DNA from: Nannochloropsis oceanica
Lineage: Eukaryota; Sar; Eustigmatophyceae; Eustigmatales; Monodopsidaceae
Direction: 5' to 3'
Assembly (NCBI GenBank): GCA_004519485.1
Contig: CP038115.1
Coordinates: forward strand, 682,001 to 746,000
DNA: 64,000 nucleotides
Below are positions 23,101-34,200 of this stretch, one piece after another; the stretch's first letter is position 1, and every line of letters begins with the position of its first letter. Under the pieces are notes generated by a model. It did no database searches. It saw nothing but the letters and a program-made list of their open reading frames with translations, and was not told the origin of the DNA. Made by a program: the position numbers and the translations under genes.

Positions 23101-25194
23101 TTTTCCCCTCTCCCCCGTACTAGACGCCTTCGAAGAGCCGCTCTATTCCGGCCAGGAGCTGGGCGGGCTCATTCCGATGGACCCCAAAAAGCCTTTTGAC
23201 GTCCGCAGTGTTATCGGGCGGGTGGTGGACGGCTCTCGATTCCAGGAGTTCAAGGCACTGTATGGCCCCACCATCGTCACGGGCTTCGCGCGTATTCATG
23301 GCATTCTCACCGGTACTTCTCTCCCTCTCCACTTCTATCCTTCCTTCTTTTTCTTCTTCCCTTTCCCCTCTTTCTTTTTTTCTATAAAATAGTTTCTTGG
23401 CCCATTTCATCACTTTCACTATTGTTGATACTGGCGGTAAAAATATCTTTCTTTTCTCCCTCCCTCCCTCCGTCCCTCCATCCTAGGCATCGTGGCCAAC
23501 AACGGCATCTTATTCTCGGAGTCTGCCCTCAAGGCCGCTCACTTCATAGAGCTCTGCTCCCAACGCAATATCCCTCTCGTCTTTCTCCAGGTAGGGATCC
23601 CTTCATCCAAACCTCCCTCCCCCTCCCTTTCTCCTTCTTTCTGTTCCCCTTTCTCTCCTCCTTCACTCGCTCCCTTCGTCGTAATCACAGCTGGCGTGTC
23701 ATCCCTATTTGCTGCTCTTGCTTCCTTTTTCCTTTTTCCCCTACATTCCTCTCCTTCATTGCCGAGACACCTTGATCCATGATGAATATCTGCTTCCACA
23801 CCTCGCTTTTTCGTTCGCATACTCCCCACCTAACCTTCACGAGCCTTGATTGTCGTTCCGAGTCCGATGAGGCTCATCCGCCCTCCCTCTCCCTTTTTTG
23901 CTCTTTCCTTCCTTCCCCTCCTCAGAACATCACGGGCTTCATGGTGGGTCGGAAGTACGAGAATGAGGGTATCGCCAAAAACGGGGCTAAGCTCGTCACA
24001 GCGGTCTCCACCTCCAAGGTAGGCGCGCCCTCCCTCCCTCTTCTCTTCCTTCCCGTTTCCTCCGCCCCCCTTCCTTCCCTCCTTTCTTTTCGCTCTCATC
24101 CTCATTGTACTTCTCTTTCTTCCGGGGTAAGCGAACACTACCAGCCTTTACTTCTTTCCTCTCTGCACTCTCTTCCTCATTCCTGCATTTTCCCCTCCGC
24201 GCAAGGATGTCAACTGCTTTTGATCCTCGGCGCTTCCTTGTCCACCCTCCTCTCTTTTCTGTCCCTTCTCTGCATCCTTGTGTGCGTGCTTTATTACGAA
24301 GTGAGCGATGCCGGAATGTGCGGGCGACCTGGTCCTCCTCCACTGATTCTCTCGCTCTTTCCTCCCTCTCTTCCTCGCTAATTTCCTCTCCCTAGGTCCC
24401 TAAGCTGACCCTTCTGATCGCGGGCTCTTACGGTGCGGGCAACTATGGCATGTGCGGACGTGCCTTTTCCCCTCGCTTTTTGTTTATGTGGCCAAACGCC
24501 AAGATCAGCGTGATGGGAGGGGAGCAAGCTGCAAATGTACTAGCCACTGTTGCCGCTCAAGGAAAGGAATGGACAGCAGAAGAAGGTGAGGGAGAAATGG
24601 GGGAAGGGCAGGGGGAGTGATTTCTGTTGATCCATGTTGTCCGACACGAGCATGAGAGAGCATCCAGTCATGAGGTGTGGGGGGTGAGACAGCAAGCTTT
24701 GCCCGCACTAGCGAAGAACTGGACAGCGATCGAAGGTGAGAGAGACGGACGAGAGCGAAAGGGGTGGGAAATAGAGATGGGGTGGAACTCTTTCTGAAGC
24801 CCAGAACCAGTCGGAAATCAAGAAGGATAACCATCAAGGTATCTATTTCTCTATTCTTCCCCGCCTCCCTCAGTTTCGGTAGCTATCTTTGAGATCCAGT
24901 AACTGTCTTCAAGGCTTAGTACGCTCGTGAGTCTTATTGCTGACACTCTCTGCCCACATATTCTCTCCTGCTCCTCTCCCTTTCTCTCTTCTTCCAAACT
25001 TCATAGAAACCGCTTTCAAGGCTCCTATTCTAGAGAAATTCAACCGCGAATCTTCTTGCTACTACTCCTCGGCGCGTCTGTGGGACGACGGCGTGATCCG
25101 ACCCCAAGATACCCGCCAAGTCCTGGGGCTGGCGTTGGCGGTGGCGGTAAAGGAGCAGATGGAAAAGACAAGATTTGGAGTGTTTCGGATGTGA
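20170..25194 (+). CDS. MCCC2: Methylcrotonoyl-CoA carboxylase beta subunit, mitochondrial
   Basis: Thirteen exons join in frame: 20170-20451, 20611-20788, 21067-21128, 21289-21427, 21615-21707, 21854-21976, 22230-22311, 22735-22805, 23124-23312, 23487-23590, 23926-24018, 24396-24585 and 25007-25194. The product is about 570 residues. The first 50 are Ala/Arg-rich, a typical mitochondrial presequence. The body is the carboxyltransferase (crotonase-fold) domain of biotin-dependent acyl-CoA carboxylases, with family blocks [58 protein letters not shown] and [18 protein letters not shown], and the ending FGVFRM. These match MCC beta rather than propionyl-CoA carboxylase beta. It transfers carboxyl from biotin to 3-methylcrotonyl-CoA in leucine breakdown and needs a biotin-bearing alpha subunit, not seen here. 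The intron after exon 4 uses a GC donor (AG|GCACGT at 21428). Confidence 0.95.
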
Positions 25195-26040
25195 GCAGAC
25201 GGAGAAGAACAAAAGTAATAGAAGAATAACGGAGAGGGCATGATTGGCTTGTTATCTCGGCTGCATTGAAGGAGGGCAGAAGAAGCGGGGATAGGGTCAG
25301 CGGGTATGATCACAGAAGAAGAGATGGAAATCCATAGTAGCATGCAGAACGGATCAATTCCCATGTCCTAATTGTATAAGAGCAATCTTAGGGTTAATAG
25401 AGCAAAGGATATGAGGGAGGATAGCATAATCGGAGGAAAAGGTTATCCACTCAGGGTGTACATTCACTGGTGCAATGTGTCAGGTTCGAGAGAGGAAGCG
25501 AGTACAAAAGAATTCAAAAAGAGAGGGAAAGCAAAGATAGGTCAAGATAAGCACGCTGCTTGTATTAACGAGGAATGTGATGAATAAAAGAGGGTACTTA
25601 ATGATTAAAAAAGGAACTGAAAGAAAAGATCATTCGATTGATCAAAGGAGGGTAGTGTCATATATCGGTTGATCAAAGTGGGTAAGTGTCATATAGGTAG
25701 TGTTAGGCCAATTTACGGGGTAGTGTCATGTATTGGAGGAGGAGATCATCGACCAAGCTTCTTCTGTCGACCTTTAAATGAGGATTTCATCAAAGTCATC
25801 GAAAGGAATGCTTAAAACTCTTGATCAGACTTCCCCTGTGTTGACTTGTTTATACCCTTCATTCATACTGTCCTAAGTGTTAGGCCTATTTAGTGGTAAA
25901 TAAGCCCCCTTGGAAGGGGCGCTCAAGGAGCGCTGCAATGGGCGCGGAGCACTTCATATCCAAATTAGAAGAAGAAAGTCCCTTCAAATGGAAATAAGCT
26001 ATTCGATGCTGACTATCAAGCCTTGTAGTATTGCTTCCTC
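25195..26040. other. Subtelomeric intergenic region with short direct repeats
   Basis: No gene is recognised. Between about 25648 and 25738 a unit resembling GGTAGTGTCATAT recurs about four times, imperfectly spaced, next to two copies of TTGATCAAAG. The base composition is AT-richer than to the left. Confidence 0.5.
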
Positions 26041-26064
26041 ATTTACATCACACTATATGTAGGA

Positions 26065-26200
26065 GGGGTGGAACTTGGACCAAGTTCCTCCGTTCCGATC
26101 CTTCCACAACGCAACAAAGTCAACCAAATAGCCAGATCTACTTCCAAGGAACACAATGTTTCTTTCTACGGTATTTATGCATCCTTCTTCGAGGTCATCT
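26065..26200 (-). repeat. Dispersed repeat, 3' end of the unassigned gene (copy A)
   Basis: Read on the minus strand, this matches 58276-58420 on the plus strand at roughly three quarters identity over about 140 bp. Both copies begin with a short coding end (MTSK-K/R-DA and a TAA), followed by the shared non-coding stretch AATACCGTAGAAAGAA and, further on, ACTTGGTCC or CCTTGGTCC. Confidence 0.8.
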
Positions 26201-27902
26201 TTGGTTTCTTCCTCGCTTCATCTGACCTCTTCTGCTTTCTCCTGACTTTCTCCGACCCCGACGTTTTCTTTCTTTTCTTTTTTGGGGGGATCAAGCCAGT
26301 GTGTCCTGCAGGTGGTGTCACAAGCTCCATTGGTCCAGGGTAAAACGCTGATCCCGCAGACACTATTGTCTCCAGCTGTGATGCTTCTGTGTTTTCTGCT
26401 ATTTTTCTGGGACGTCTCTTCATTTTCGCTACTTTTTCTCATTCACTGTCATAATCGTCTTCTGCTTCTTGCTGTCGTTGTACTTCTTCTGCTTCACTCT
26501 CTTGTTCTAGTTTCTCCGCCACATCGTATTGTCGTGTTTCCTCTTGCACTTCTTGCTCATCATCTTCTTCTTCTTCTTGCTCATCATCTCTTTCTTCTTC
26601 TTGTTCTTGTTCTCCCACGTTATATTGACGTATTTCATTTTGTTCCCCGTATGCTTCCTCTCCTTCGTTTTCCATCCTCCTGCGTTCTCTCATTTTTGGG
26701 GCTGCTTGCTCTTTTTCTTTCTTGCCACTTCTTGTCTTCGTTTTCTTGCTGTGTTCTTTTTCCGTTTTCTTGCTGCCTCTTTCTTAATATCCACCTTGTG
26801 TGCCTTGTTCAATGATTGAAAAAGTCCATACCCGATGTTATTGCAGTCACACAGCTCTGTCATAGTATCTTTATAGTGTCGGACCAGTTGTTTCATAGAA
26901 CGCAACACCAAACGTAGCGCTGTCTTATCATATTTCAACATCTTTCTCGAATTTTTTACCACTGCCTTCTCGCTTGCAGTGATACACCTGGACAAGTACT
27001 CCACGGTCAATCGGTCTGGTTCCACCTCCTTTTCCTGCTCTCCCTCCTCCTCTTCTTCATTAGCTGCACTCTCCTCCTCATCATGATTTTCATCAGTATC
27101 CGTAGCTGACCGATCCGAGCCCTCGTCTTCTGCGGCCCGTTCCGTGTTCTCACCAAGAAGCTCTTTCTGCAACCCAATTATTGTCATGAGCCCTGCACCA
27201 GGCAACGGTATTGATCGGACTCTTTCCTCCGCCTCTGGCTTTCGTTCCTTCGCGTTCGCCCTCAACCTCATGGTCCTTATTGCCTCAGGCCACTCCGTGT
27301 CTTTCTTTCCTTCCACCCAACTTCTCAAAGTTGAACACAAACGCTTGGCCACCTCGGCTCCTTCCTTTTGTGTCAAGGTCGTGCTTGTCAAATGTGGTTC
27401 AAGCGCCAACAAGTGTCGTCTTAGCGTGACCATGTATAAAAAAAAAATGGCCGAGATATAAGCCACTTTCCTTCTCAGTTGCAAAGCATCCAAGGGGGCC
27501 TCACGGGTGAAAATCCCTAGATCGACGAATTCACCTCTTTTGCAGGCTTGGATGAAACTACCCAGTCCAGATTCAACCCATCTCTCAGCCAACACACTGT
27601 TCGCTTGTGGCGTCTTTGTGGGTGTTTATATATGTGAGTGTTCGAGGCGGTGGGTGCGGATGCACATGGCTGTCCATCCCCCCGACGCAATATCACTCTA
27701 CCAGTACCTTGCATTCATCCGCAGTTCCTTTCGCATGCAGTTCCTTGATCACAACGTTAGTACCATATCGTAGCCTGGACGCATACTCCCGCACTGCTTT
27801 GGAAATTCGATCCCCAGACTGAATTCTTCGGTCTCGGTCCGCCATCGATTCTTCTTCCGTCGGAGGGCGCTTCACTCTGTTAGGATTCTGATGAGGTCCC
27901 AT
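26175..27902 (-). CDS. Unassigned, repeat-associated gene with acidic and Lys/Arg-rich parts
   Basis: The minus strand holds a coding block. A first exon (from 27902, ending near 27733) can splice in phase 0 to a 300-codon frame that runs from about 27616 to 26690. Further ORFs follow to 26175, each starting within an ATGA overlap or close to the end of the one before. The main frame has Trp/Leu-rich N-terminal helices, an acidic block (EESAANEEEEEGEQEKE), a helical domain containing CDCNNIGYGLFQSLNKAH, and a strongly basic end. The downstream ORFs are Glu/Gln-rich and then carry a nuclear-localisation-like PPKKKRKK. I do not recognise the family. The 3' end is repeated at 58.3 kb, which suggests a mobile element or multicopy family. 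The block as a whole appears broken in about two places. Confidence 0.4.
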
Positions 27903-29590
27903 GGACTTGACTCAGGAACGTTAGAATTCGGCGATGGTGACGATGACAAAGAAGTCCGCCACACGCTCAACAAAAAGCCCTGTGAATGAGAATTATGTGG
28001 TATTGTGAATACAATAATCATATCGCTCTGTATCGTGGGGGGATGAATTTGCCTTCTCGCCTGTCGAAGAATGGATCCCGCGACTCATCATAATTATTCC
28101 TGCCCTTGCTGGCCGTTGGAAAAAAAAGGGAAAAACCAAAAATTCCTGCCCTTGCTGGCCGTTGGAATAAACGGGAATAAACCACAAATCAAAAACGACA
28201 AACCAAAAACAAAATGTCGAAAATCAGAAACGATACAAAACCAAAAGTAGTCAATCCCTCATCGTCGAACATGTATTTTTTTGTGTATGCAAGTTTGGTT
28301 TCCCTCCCTCTCTCTTGAGTTTGCAAAAGTTTGTGGTTGGCCTTTTGGCTTCCAACGCCTTACCTTGCTAGACGCGACATACTAGGCGACGTCATGGGCC
28401 CGTGTAGCCGCCGCGCGCGCCCGTCAGAGCGTGACCCCTATTCCTCTTTGGCCCTATTGCCTCTGAGACACCGAGCTTTGCATATACACGAGCCAGGAAG
28501 AGAGCTCTAACTGCCCCTTTTGCCCCTGGCCACCAGCTGGCAGAGGCGATGGCATTTGCGTCTCAATTCTTGTCTGTGTGCACAATCGAAGGTCAGGACA
28601 GATCTGTAACTGACTCCTTACCTCATACCATATTTCAGTCGCGACATCCTCTCCAAACAATTAGACAATCTCGTATTGAAAACATTGCTTCGATGTGCGT
28701 ACTTTGGTGCCGCCTACCCGCAAAGAACGATATCAGGGGCAGAGCGAAGGCACAATCAGCATACTCAAACGACAATAGCAGGCTATCGCAATGCACCCCT
28801 TCAGACATGGTGATTCGTGTCGTGCACACACTAATTCACATATCTTTTTCTCCATTCTCCTCCCCCCTCCCCCCTTCCTTCCTTGCCTCTTCCTCCTCTC
28901 CTCTTCTTGTTCTCCCCCCCTCCCTGTTCCTTTCTCTTTCATCCTTCTTCGCCCTTTCCCTTCTGTCCTCTTCCCCCTTCCCATCTTTCCCCTCATCTTT
29001 TCTTTTCTTTTTCTCCCTCTCTTCTTTTTACCTTTCCTCCTCTCCTCTTTTTCCTTTTCCTCTTTTCCTCTTCCCCCCGAAAACCCCCTCCTGCTCCCCT
29101 TTTCCCCTCCTCCCTGCCTCCCCTCCCCCTGTGTCACCTCTTCTCCTCTGCATTATTCCTTTCGCTTTCTCTGTTCTCCATCCCCCTTTCCCTTCTTCCC
29201 CTATCCTTCTGTTCTCGCTCCTCTGCTCCTCCCCCTGTCCTCCTCATGCCCATTTCCACTCCTTTACTGCTCCGTCATGTTTCCGCCTCGTCCTTTTTTC
29301 CGCTTCCGGCATTCTCCCTTTTCTCTCTTTCCCCCTCCCGTTTCTACCGCTTCCTCGCCCTCCATGTACTCCTCCTGTGTAGGCGGGGCGGTCTAGTTGT
29401 ATCGATCTATGTTCTGCTCTTGTGGGAGTCATGGAGCATTGAAGTGATGTGTGTCCAATAGCAAGTCGTCCACACTACTGCACGCTTACTCAACTGATGG
29501 CCACTCTCAGATAAAGCACTTATTTATCTTCCTCTCATGTACACCTTACCTTGCACCATCACAGCAAACAAGACTTCTCCGTTACACAAC
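27903..29590. other. Subtelomeric intergenic region: direct repeat and pyrimidine-rich desert
   Basis: A 25 bp sequence (TTGCTGGCCGTTGGA at its end) is present twice at 28096-28120 and 28142-28166. From about 28850 to 29350 the plus strand is nearly pure pyrimidine (CT-rich), and all ORFs across it are composition artefacts. No gene is supported. Confidence 0.6.
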
Positions 29591-30181
29591 ATGCGTTGCG
29601 CGGTTTCTCTGCTTGCCCTCGGCATCACCCTCGCCGTTACGGTGGCTGAGCCGGATGACCCGACCTTAATCCTCACCTCCATCAAGGCTGTTGACAACGC
29701 CAGGCCGTATAAGGACAAATGGAGTATGAAGGGCTACCTCAATGACCCTGAGGCGGTAGCAATCCAGGCCATTGACGTGCTTGGCATGTCCGCGGGGATT
29801 GGAAACGAAATCACCTCCACAACCTTGAGCTTGATCGAATTTGACGCGGGTGATTGCAAATTGCTGAAAAATGATAATGGAATCATTTGTAAGACTACGG
29901 GCGCTCGTGTCTCTTTCAAGAGGTCTAAGAGGGTGCCCAAGGACGCCATGATTCAGGCGCAGAGAAACCGAAACACGACCACCGCATCTTCCTACTACAG
30001 GGTTTCGGGTGCTTTTAGCCGCCAGGAATTCAATGCCACTGTATCACCGCCTCTTTCTGCAGGTGTCCTCGTAATGTCTTTTGGAATAACTGACGTCAAT
30101 TCTAAATGCACTGAGAAAGGAGGAGCTAGGGTCACTAAGGTCTTTTGCACGCCTGGTCCATTATCACCCACCCGAAAATAG
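29591..30181 (+). CDS. Intronless secreted protein of unknown family
   Basis: A single 196-codon frame from MRCAVSLLALG to a TAG. The start was chosen because the next 20 residues form a clean signal peptide (VSLLALGITLAVTVA-EP). An in-frame ATG lies 18 codons upstream but would put polar residues before it. The mature part looks like a beta-sandwich: alternating strands such as AISIDVL-type runs, DCKLLKNDNGIICKT with two Cys eight residues apart, GARVSFKRSKR, then YYRVSGAFSRQEFNATV and a third Cys. It resembles small bacterial extracellular Ig-like proteins in feel, but I cannot name a family. It is the last gene before the telomere and has no introns, unlike most genes here; transfer from bacteria is possible but unproven. 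Confidence 0.65.
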   Translation: MRCAVSLLALGITLAVTVAEPDDPTLILTSIKAVDNARPYKDKWSMKGYLNDPEAVAIQAIDVLGMSAGIGNEITSTTLSLIEFDAGDCKLLKNDNGIICKTTGARVSFKRSKRVPKDAMIQAQRNRNTTTASSYYRVSGAFSRQEFNATVSPPLSAGVLVMSFGITDVNSKCTEKGGARVTKVFCTPGPLSPTRK

Positions 30182-30784
30182 TGTTCGTCTTCGACCGTCG
30201 AATAGATATGGCTTCATGGACATTGTGCAAACACCGCTCGACCCTCGCACGGATGCTCTAAACTTGACGGGATCTCTTGTGTTGTGTTTGTGTTATGCGT
30301 CCTGTATCTTCTTGTTCTGTGGTGGCCCCAGTTTTCTTTCCTGACCGGGGCGACTGGATATCAACATGCGTAACAGTGCGTCTATTTGTTGGTTCTATGA
30401 TATGTATCTGGTGGGCTTCTATGCATTTTCTTGCTCGATCACTAGTTGTGTTCTTAGATCTATCGTCTCGATCATTTTGCAAGGGCCGATTAAAGTCTAA
30501 TGTGTGTTTTGTGTTGTGTGTTTGTGCACTCCCTTGCTCGAGGGCTACTTGTGTTGTGTGAGCTTTTACTTCTTCAAAGGTTCTTCGAAAAGGACGATTA
30601 CAGAGCTCCGCTTTTGAGGATTGGATTCGACTGAAACAAGCCTTAAGAAAGAAGAAAATTTGCCGCGCGCGAAACAGAGCGCGCACCCCCATTATTTGTG
30701 ACAAAGCTGGCAGAAGTGTTCAATTGAGCTCCCCTACCGTAAAGGAGGGTTAACTAGTTTTTCCTTTTCTCAAAAAACACTCTG
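30182..30784. other. Telomere-adjacent sequence, no gene seen
   Basis: About 600 bp between the last ORF and the telomere. The stretch CTTGCTCGA(T/G) plus (C/A)TAGTTGTGTT-like text occurs twice (about 30430 and 30531), a weak internal repeat. Nothing codes recognisably. Confidence 0.5.
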
Positions 30785-31108
30785 TTAGGGTTAGGGTTAG
30801 GGTTAGGGTTAGGGTTAGGGTTAGGGTTAGGGTTAGGGTTAGGGTTAGGGTTAGGGTTAGGGTTAGGGTTAGGGTTAGGGTTAGGGTTAGGGTTAGGGTT
30901 AGGGTTAGGGTTAGGGTTAGGGTTAGGGTTAGGGTTAGGGTTAGGGTTAGGGTTAGGGTTAGGGTTAGGGTTAGGGTTAGGGTTAGGGTTAGGGTTAGGG
31001 TTAGGGTTAGGGTTAGGGTTAGGGTTAGGGTTAGGGTTAGGGTTAGGGTTAGGGTTAGGGTTAGGGTTAGGGTTAGGGTTAGGGTTAGGTTAGGGTTAGG
31101 GTTAGGGT
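30785..31108 (+). repeat. Telomeric repeat array (TTAGGG)n
   Basis: About 54 tandem units of TTAGGG, nearly perfect, with one shortened TTAGG unit near 31087. The G-rich strand runs left to right, so the chromosome end lies to the right. The array stops at a 100 N gap. This identifies 1-31108 as a chromosome end. Confidence 0.97.
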
Positions 31109-31208
31109 NNNNNNNNNNNNNNNNNNNNNNNNNNNNNNNNNNNNNNNNNNNNNNNNNNNNNNNNNNNNNNNNNNNNNNNNNNNNNNNNNNNNNNNNNNNN
31201 NNNNNNNN
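31109..31208. other. Assembly gap (100 N)
   Basis: Exactly 100 N, a conventional length for a gap of unknown size. It separates a telomere from the middle of a gene, so the join is questionable. Confidence 0.99.
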
Positions 31209-34200
31209 CCCTCTTCCACACACAGGGACTCGAATCCTGCCTGACCGACAAACCTGCCTCATCCTCCCTCTTCTCCACCTCCTTCCTGTCCGCCTGGAGG
31301 GAGGGCGGGAGGGAGGGCGGGAAGGAAGGCGGGAGGGAGGGAGGAGTGAACCTGGCCGAGCTTGTAGACTCTTTTCGACGATTCGCGCCCGGCCTGAGGC
31401 TTTATGCCACATACGCGAGCAACAATTCTGAGGCCATGCATGACTTGCAGAAGGTGTGTGTCTCGCCCTCTTCCCCTCCCTCTCTCCCGCCCTCCCTCCC
31501 TCCTTCCCTCCTTCCACATCTCCTCTCCCTGCAGTCCTCGTGTTCTCTAGTAATGCTCTCTCATCCCCAATCGCAATCGCACTCATCCTTCTAATCCTCC
31601 CTCCCCTTCTCCCTCCCTTCCAGGTACAAAGCACCCTCGGCCGCTTTCTCGCCACCCACCCCCTCCCCTCCCCCCCCTTCCGTCCCTCGCATGACACGAT
31701 CGAGAAGATTCTCTACTCCCCCTGTGTCCGCCTACCCCATTACCGCGCTTATGTTGCGGAGCTCATGCTCTTTGTCCCGCAGGTACGGCCTTTCCCACCC
31801 TCCCTTCCTCCCTCCCTCCCTCTTTCCGTCCTTCCTAGAAAAAAAACTTCCTTCGTTTCCGCCCTCCTAGAAAGATATCTGTCAAGCTCCTCTGACCTCC
31901 CCGTCGCCCCTGGATCCCTCTCTCCCTCCCTCTCTCCTTCCCTCCCTCTTTAGGACGATCCGATCTTCTCCAGTCTCAAGGACGCGTTCACCATCCTCGA
32001 CGAAGGCACGCGGTATGTTGACGCCATGCTCCGAGAACAAGAGCAGCAGCTCTCGCTCCTACAGGTTAGAAGGAAGGGAGGGAGGGAGGGAGGGAGGGAG
32101 GGAGGAAGGGAGGGAGGGGAATCAGCTATTTCTGTGATCAACTATTCCTGTTTACCTGCTTGCGACCCTCCCTCCCTCCCTCCCTCCCTCCCTCCTTCCC
32201 TCCCTCCTCCTCTTCCTCCTCCAGCTTCAGCAGCTGTTCATGGGTCATGTCGACATCTATGCACCCAATCGCCGTCTTCTCCTCGAAGGGTAATAGGCTT
32301 CCTCCCTCTCTCCCTCCCTCCCTCCCTCCCTCCCTCCCTCCTCCCTCCCTCCCTCCCTCCCTCTTTTCCTTCTTTCCTCCCTCCTGCTCTCCCTTCCTTC
32401 TCTTCACCCTCCCTCCTTTTCCCTTTCTTCATGCTCATATTGTTCACCGTCGCCTCTCTGTCCCCTTTGGACCTCCTTATTCTCATTCCTTCCCTACCCC
32501 CAAGGCACATTCACAAGGTCACCATCGATGGTCAGACGGGCCAGTGCTCCGAGGGTGGTGTCTACGCCCACCTCTTTAATGATGCCTTGCTATACTCCAC
32601 ACGCTTCCCGCGCGGGACCTACAAGGTGGGCCCAATGGAGAGAGGGAGGGAGGGAGGGAGGGGGTGATGTGTTTAGCGTTGTATGCGTCCAACTTGTGAT
32701 TGAGTGGCCGTGTAGTCATCTTATCGATCCTCCCTTCCTCCTTCCCTCTCTCCCTTCTCCAGCTCCGACGTATCATTAATTTGAAGGAAGTCTGTCAGGA
32801 TCTAACCACGTGCGACACAAGTGGCTGTGAGGTTGAAGTGGTCACAAAGCGGCAAAGCACCCGCCTGCGCTTTCCGAGTACGTCCTGGCCTCTATTTTGG
32901 GGGTTTACAAGGAGGGAGGGAGGGAGGGAGGGAGGGAAGGAGGGACAAAGGACCTCTACAGCTCTCCATCACGGGGAATGTTTGGTCTAAAACTCGAATT
33001 TTCCGTGCTATGTACGCTCTATCGCGCTCTCTCTCACACTCACGTACACACAAGCACGCGTACCGAGGACACATTTCTCGCATACGCATGCTCCTTCATA
33101 CGATTTATACTAACATCTACACAATACCATACATACATTTAGCCCTCGAATGGGTGCAAACCCTCCAAAGGCAAATCGCCTGCTGCAAAGAAGAGGAGCT
33201 CGCGGCCAGTCTGACACTGGCCGCCTCCTCTCCGCACGCCAAACAAGCCGTCTTGACTCCAAGCCTCCCCATGTCCGATTCGACTCGGCAGCTTCTGCCC
33301 CTCCTCCGAGACTTGAACGTCCAAGAGCTGAATCGGCGAGAAAAGACAGTGGTCTACATGTACGCATCTGAGGCTAAGTACCTTGCCTATCTTCGAAAGG
33401 CATTGCAGGTCCTGGTGAAACCTCTTGATGATCTGGCCAAGGGCGTGACCCCTACCACGGGAGGAGGTAAGACAGGGGGGGGAAGGGAGAAAGAGAGGGA
33501 GGGGGAGATAAGTGTGCATGCATGCGCGTGTGTGTGTTGGTGTATTTGTGTCTTCGTGTCTTTGTGTTTGTGTACCTTTATCTGTGTCTGTATCTATGTG
33601 TGTCTGTGTGTTTGTGGTAGATATATAGGTGGGTGATACGGTTATCAGCCAGTCGAGCACAAATAAACTTGTAAGTATTTGGCTTTGATATGGCCTAAAT
33701 ACATGCTAATATGACCTCAAACACACACACATAAATGTGTGCCACCATACCCTCAATATACGCGTTGATGCAATAGGAAACGATCATGCCCAAGGACTCT
33801 TCAACACTGAAACCAGCGTGGTCTCCCAACTCACCGATGGACGAAAGAAGGGACTTTTGGTAAAGCAACAGAGTAAGGCCTTGGAGACTGCCGACATGTG
33901 CTGTTTCCTCCGCATTTACCCGCAACTAGAGATCTTGACTGAGGGTATCGCCTCAGCACTGGAGACACGGATTCGTTGCGCGCAAGAAGAAGACGATTGG
34001 TCGTCCTTGTGTGTGGGTGATATATTCCTGGGCCTCAAGCCCTTGGCAAATACCTATGCTTCGTATGCTGCGGTTTGTGAAGAAGCCACTTCAATCTTGG
34101 CTCAAAAGGAGTTTACGGGGTATGTAAATACCATAAGCCCTGGGCTTTTGCCTTTGACGCTTTCGCAGCATTTACAGGCACCATTTGCCGCCATGAATCG

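Noticed and set aside
28790-29461. Large Pro/Ser/Phe-rich ORFs in the subtelomere
   Set aside because: Pure pyrimidine composition effect; no splice structure or protein-like content.
30750-31697. Long minus-strand ORF with repeated Thr-Leu dipeptides
   Set aside because: It is a translation of the telomeric repeat and crosses the N gap; not a gene.
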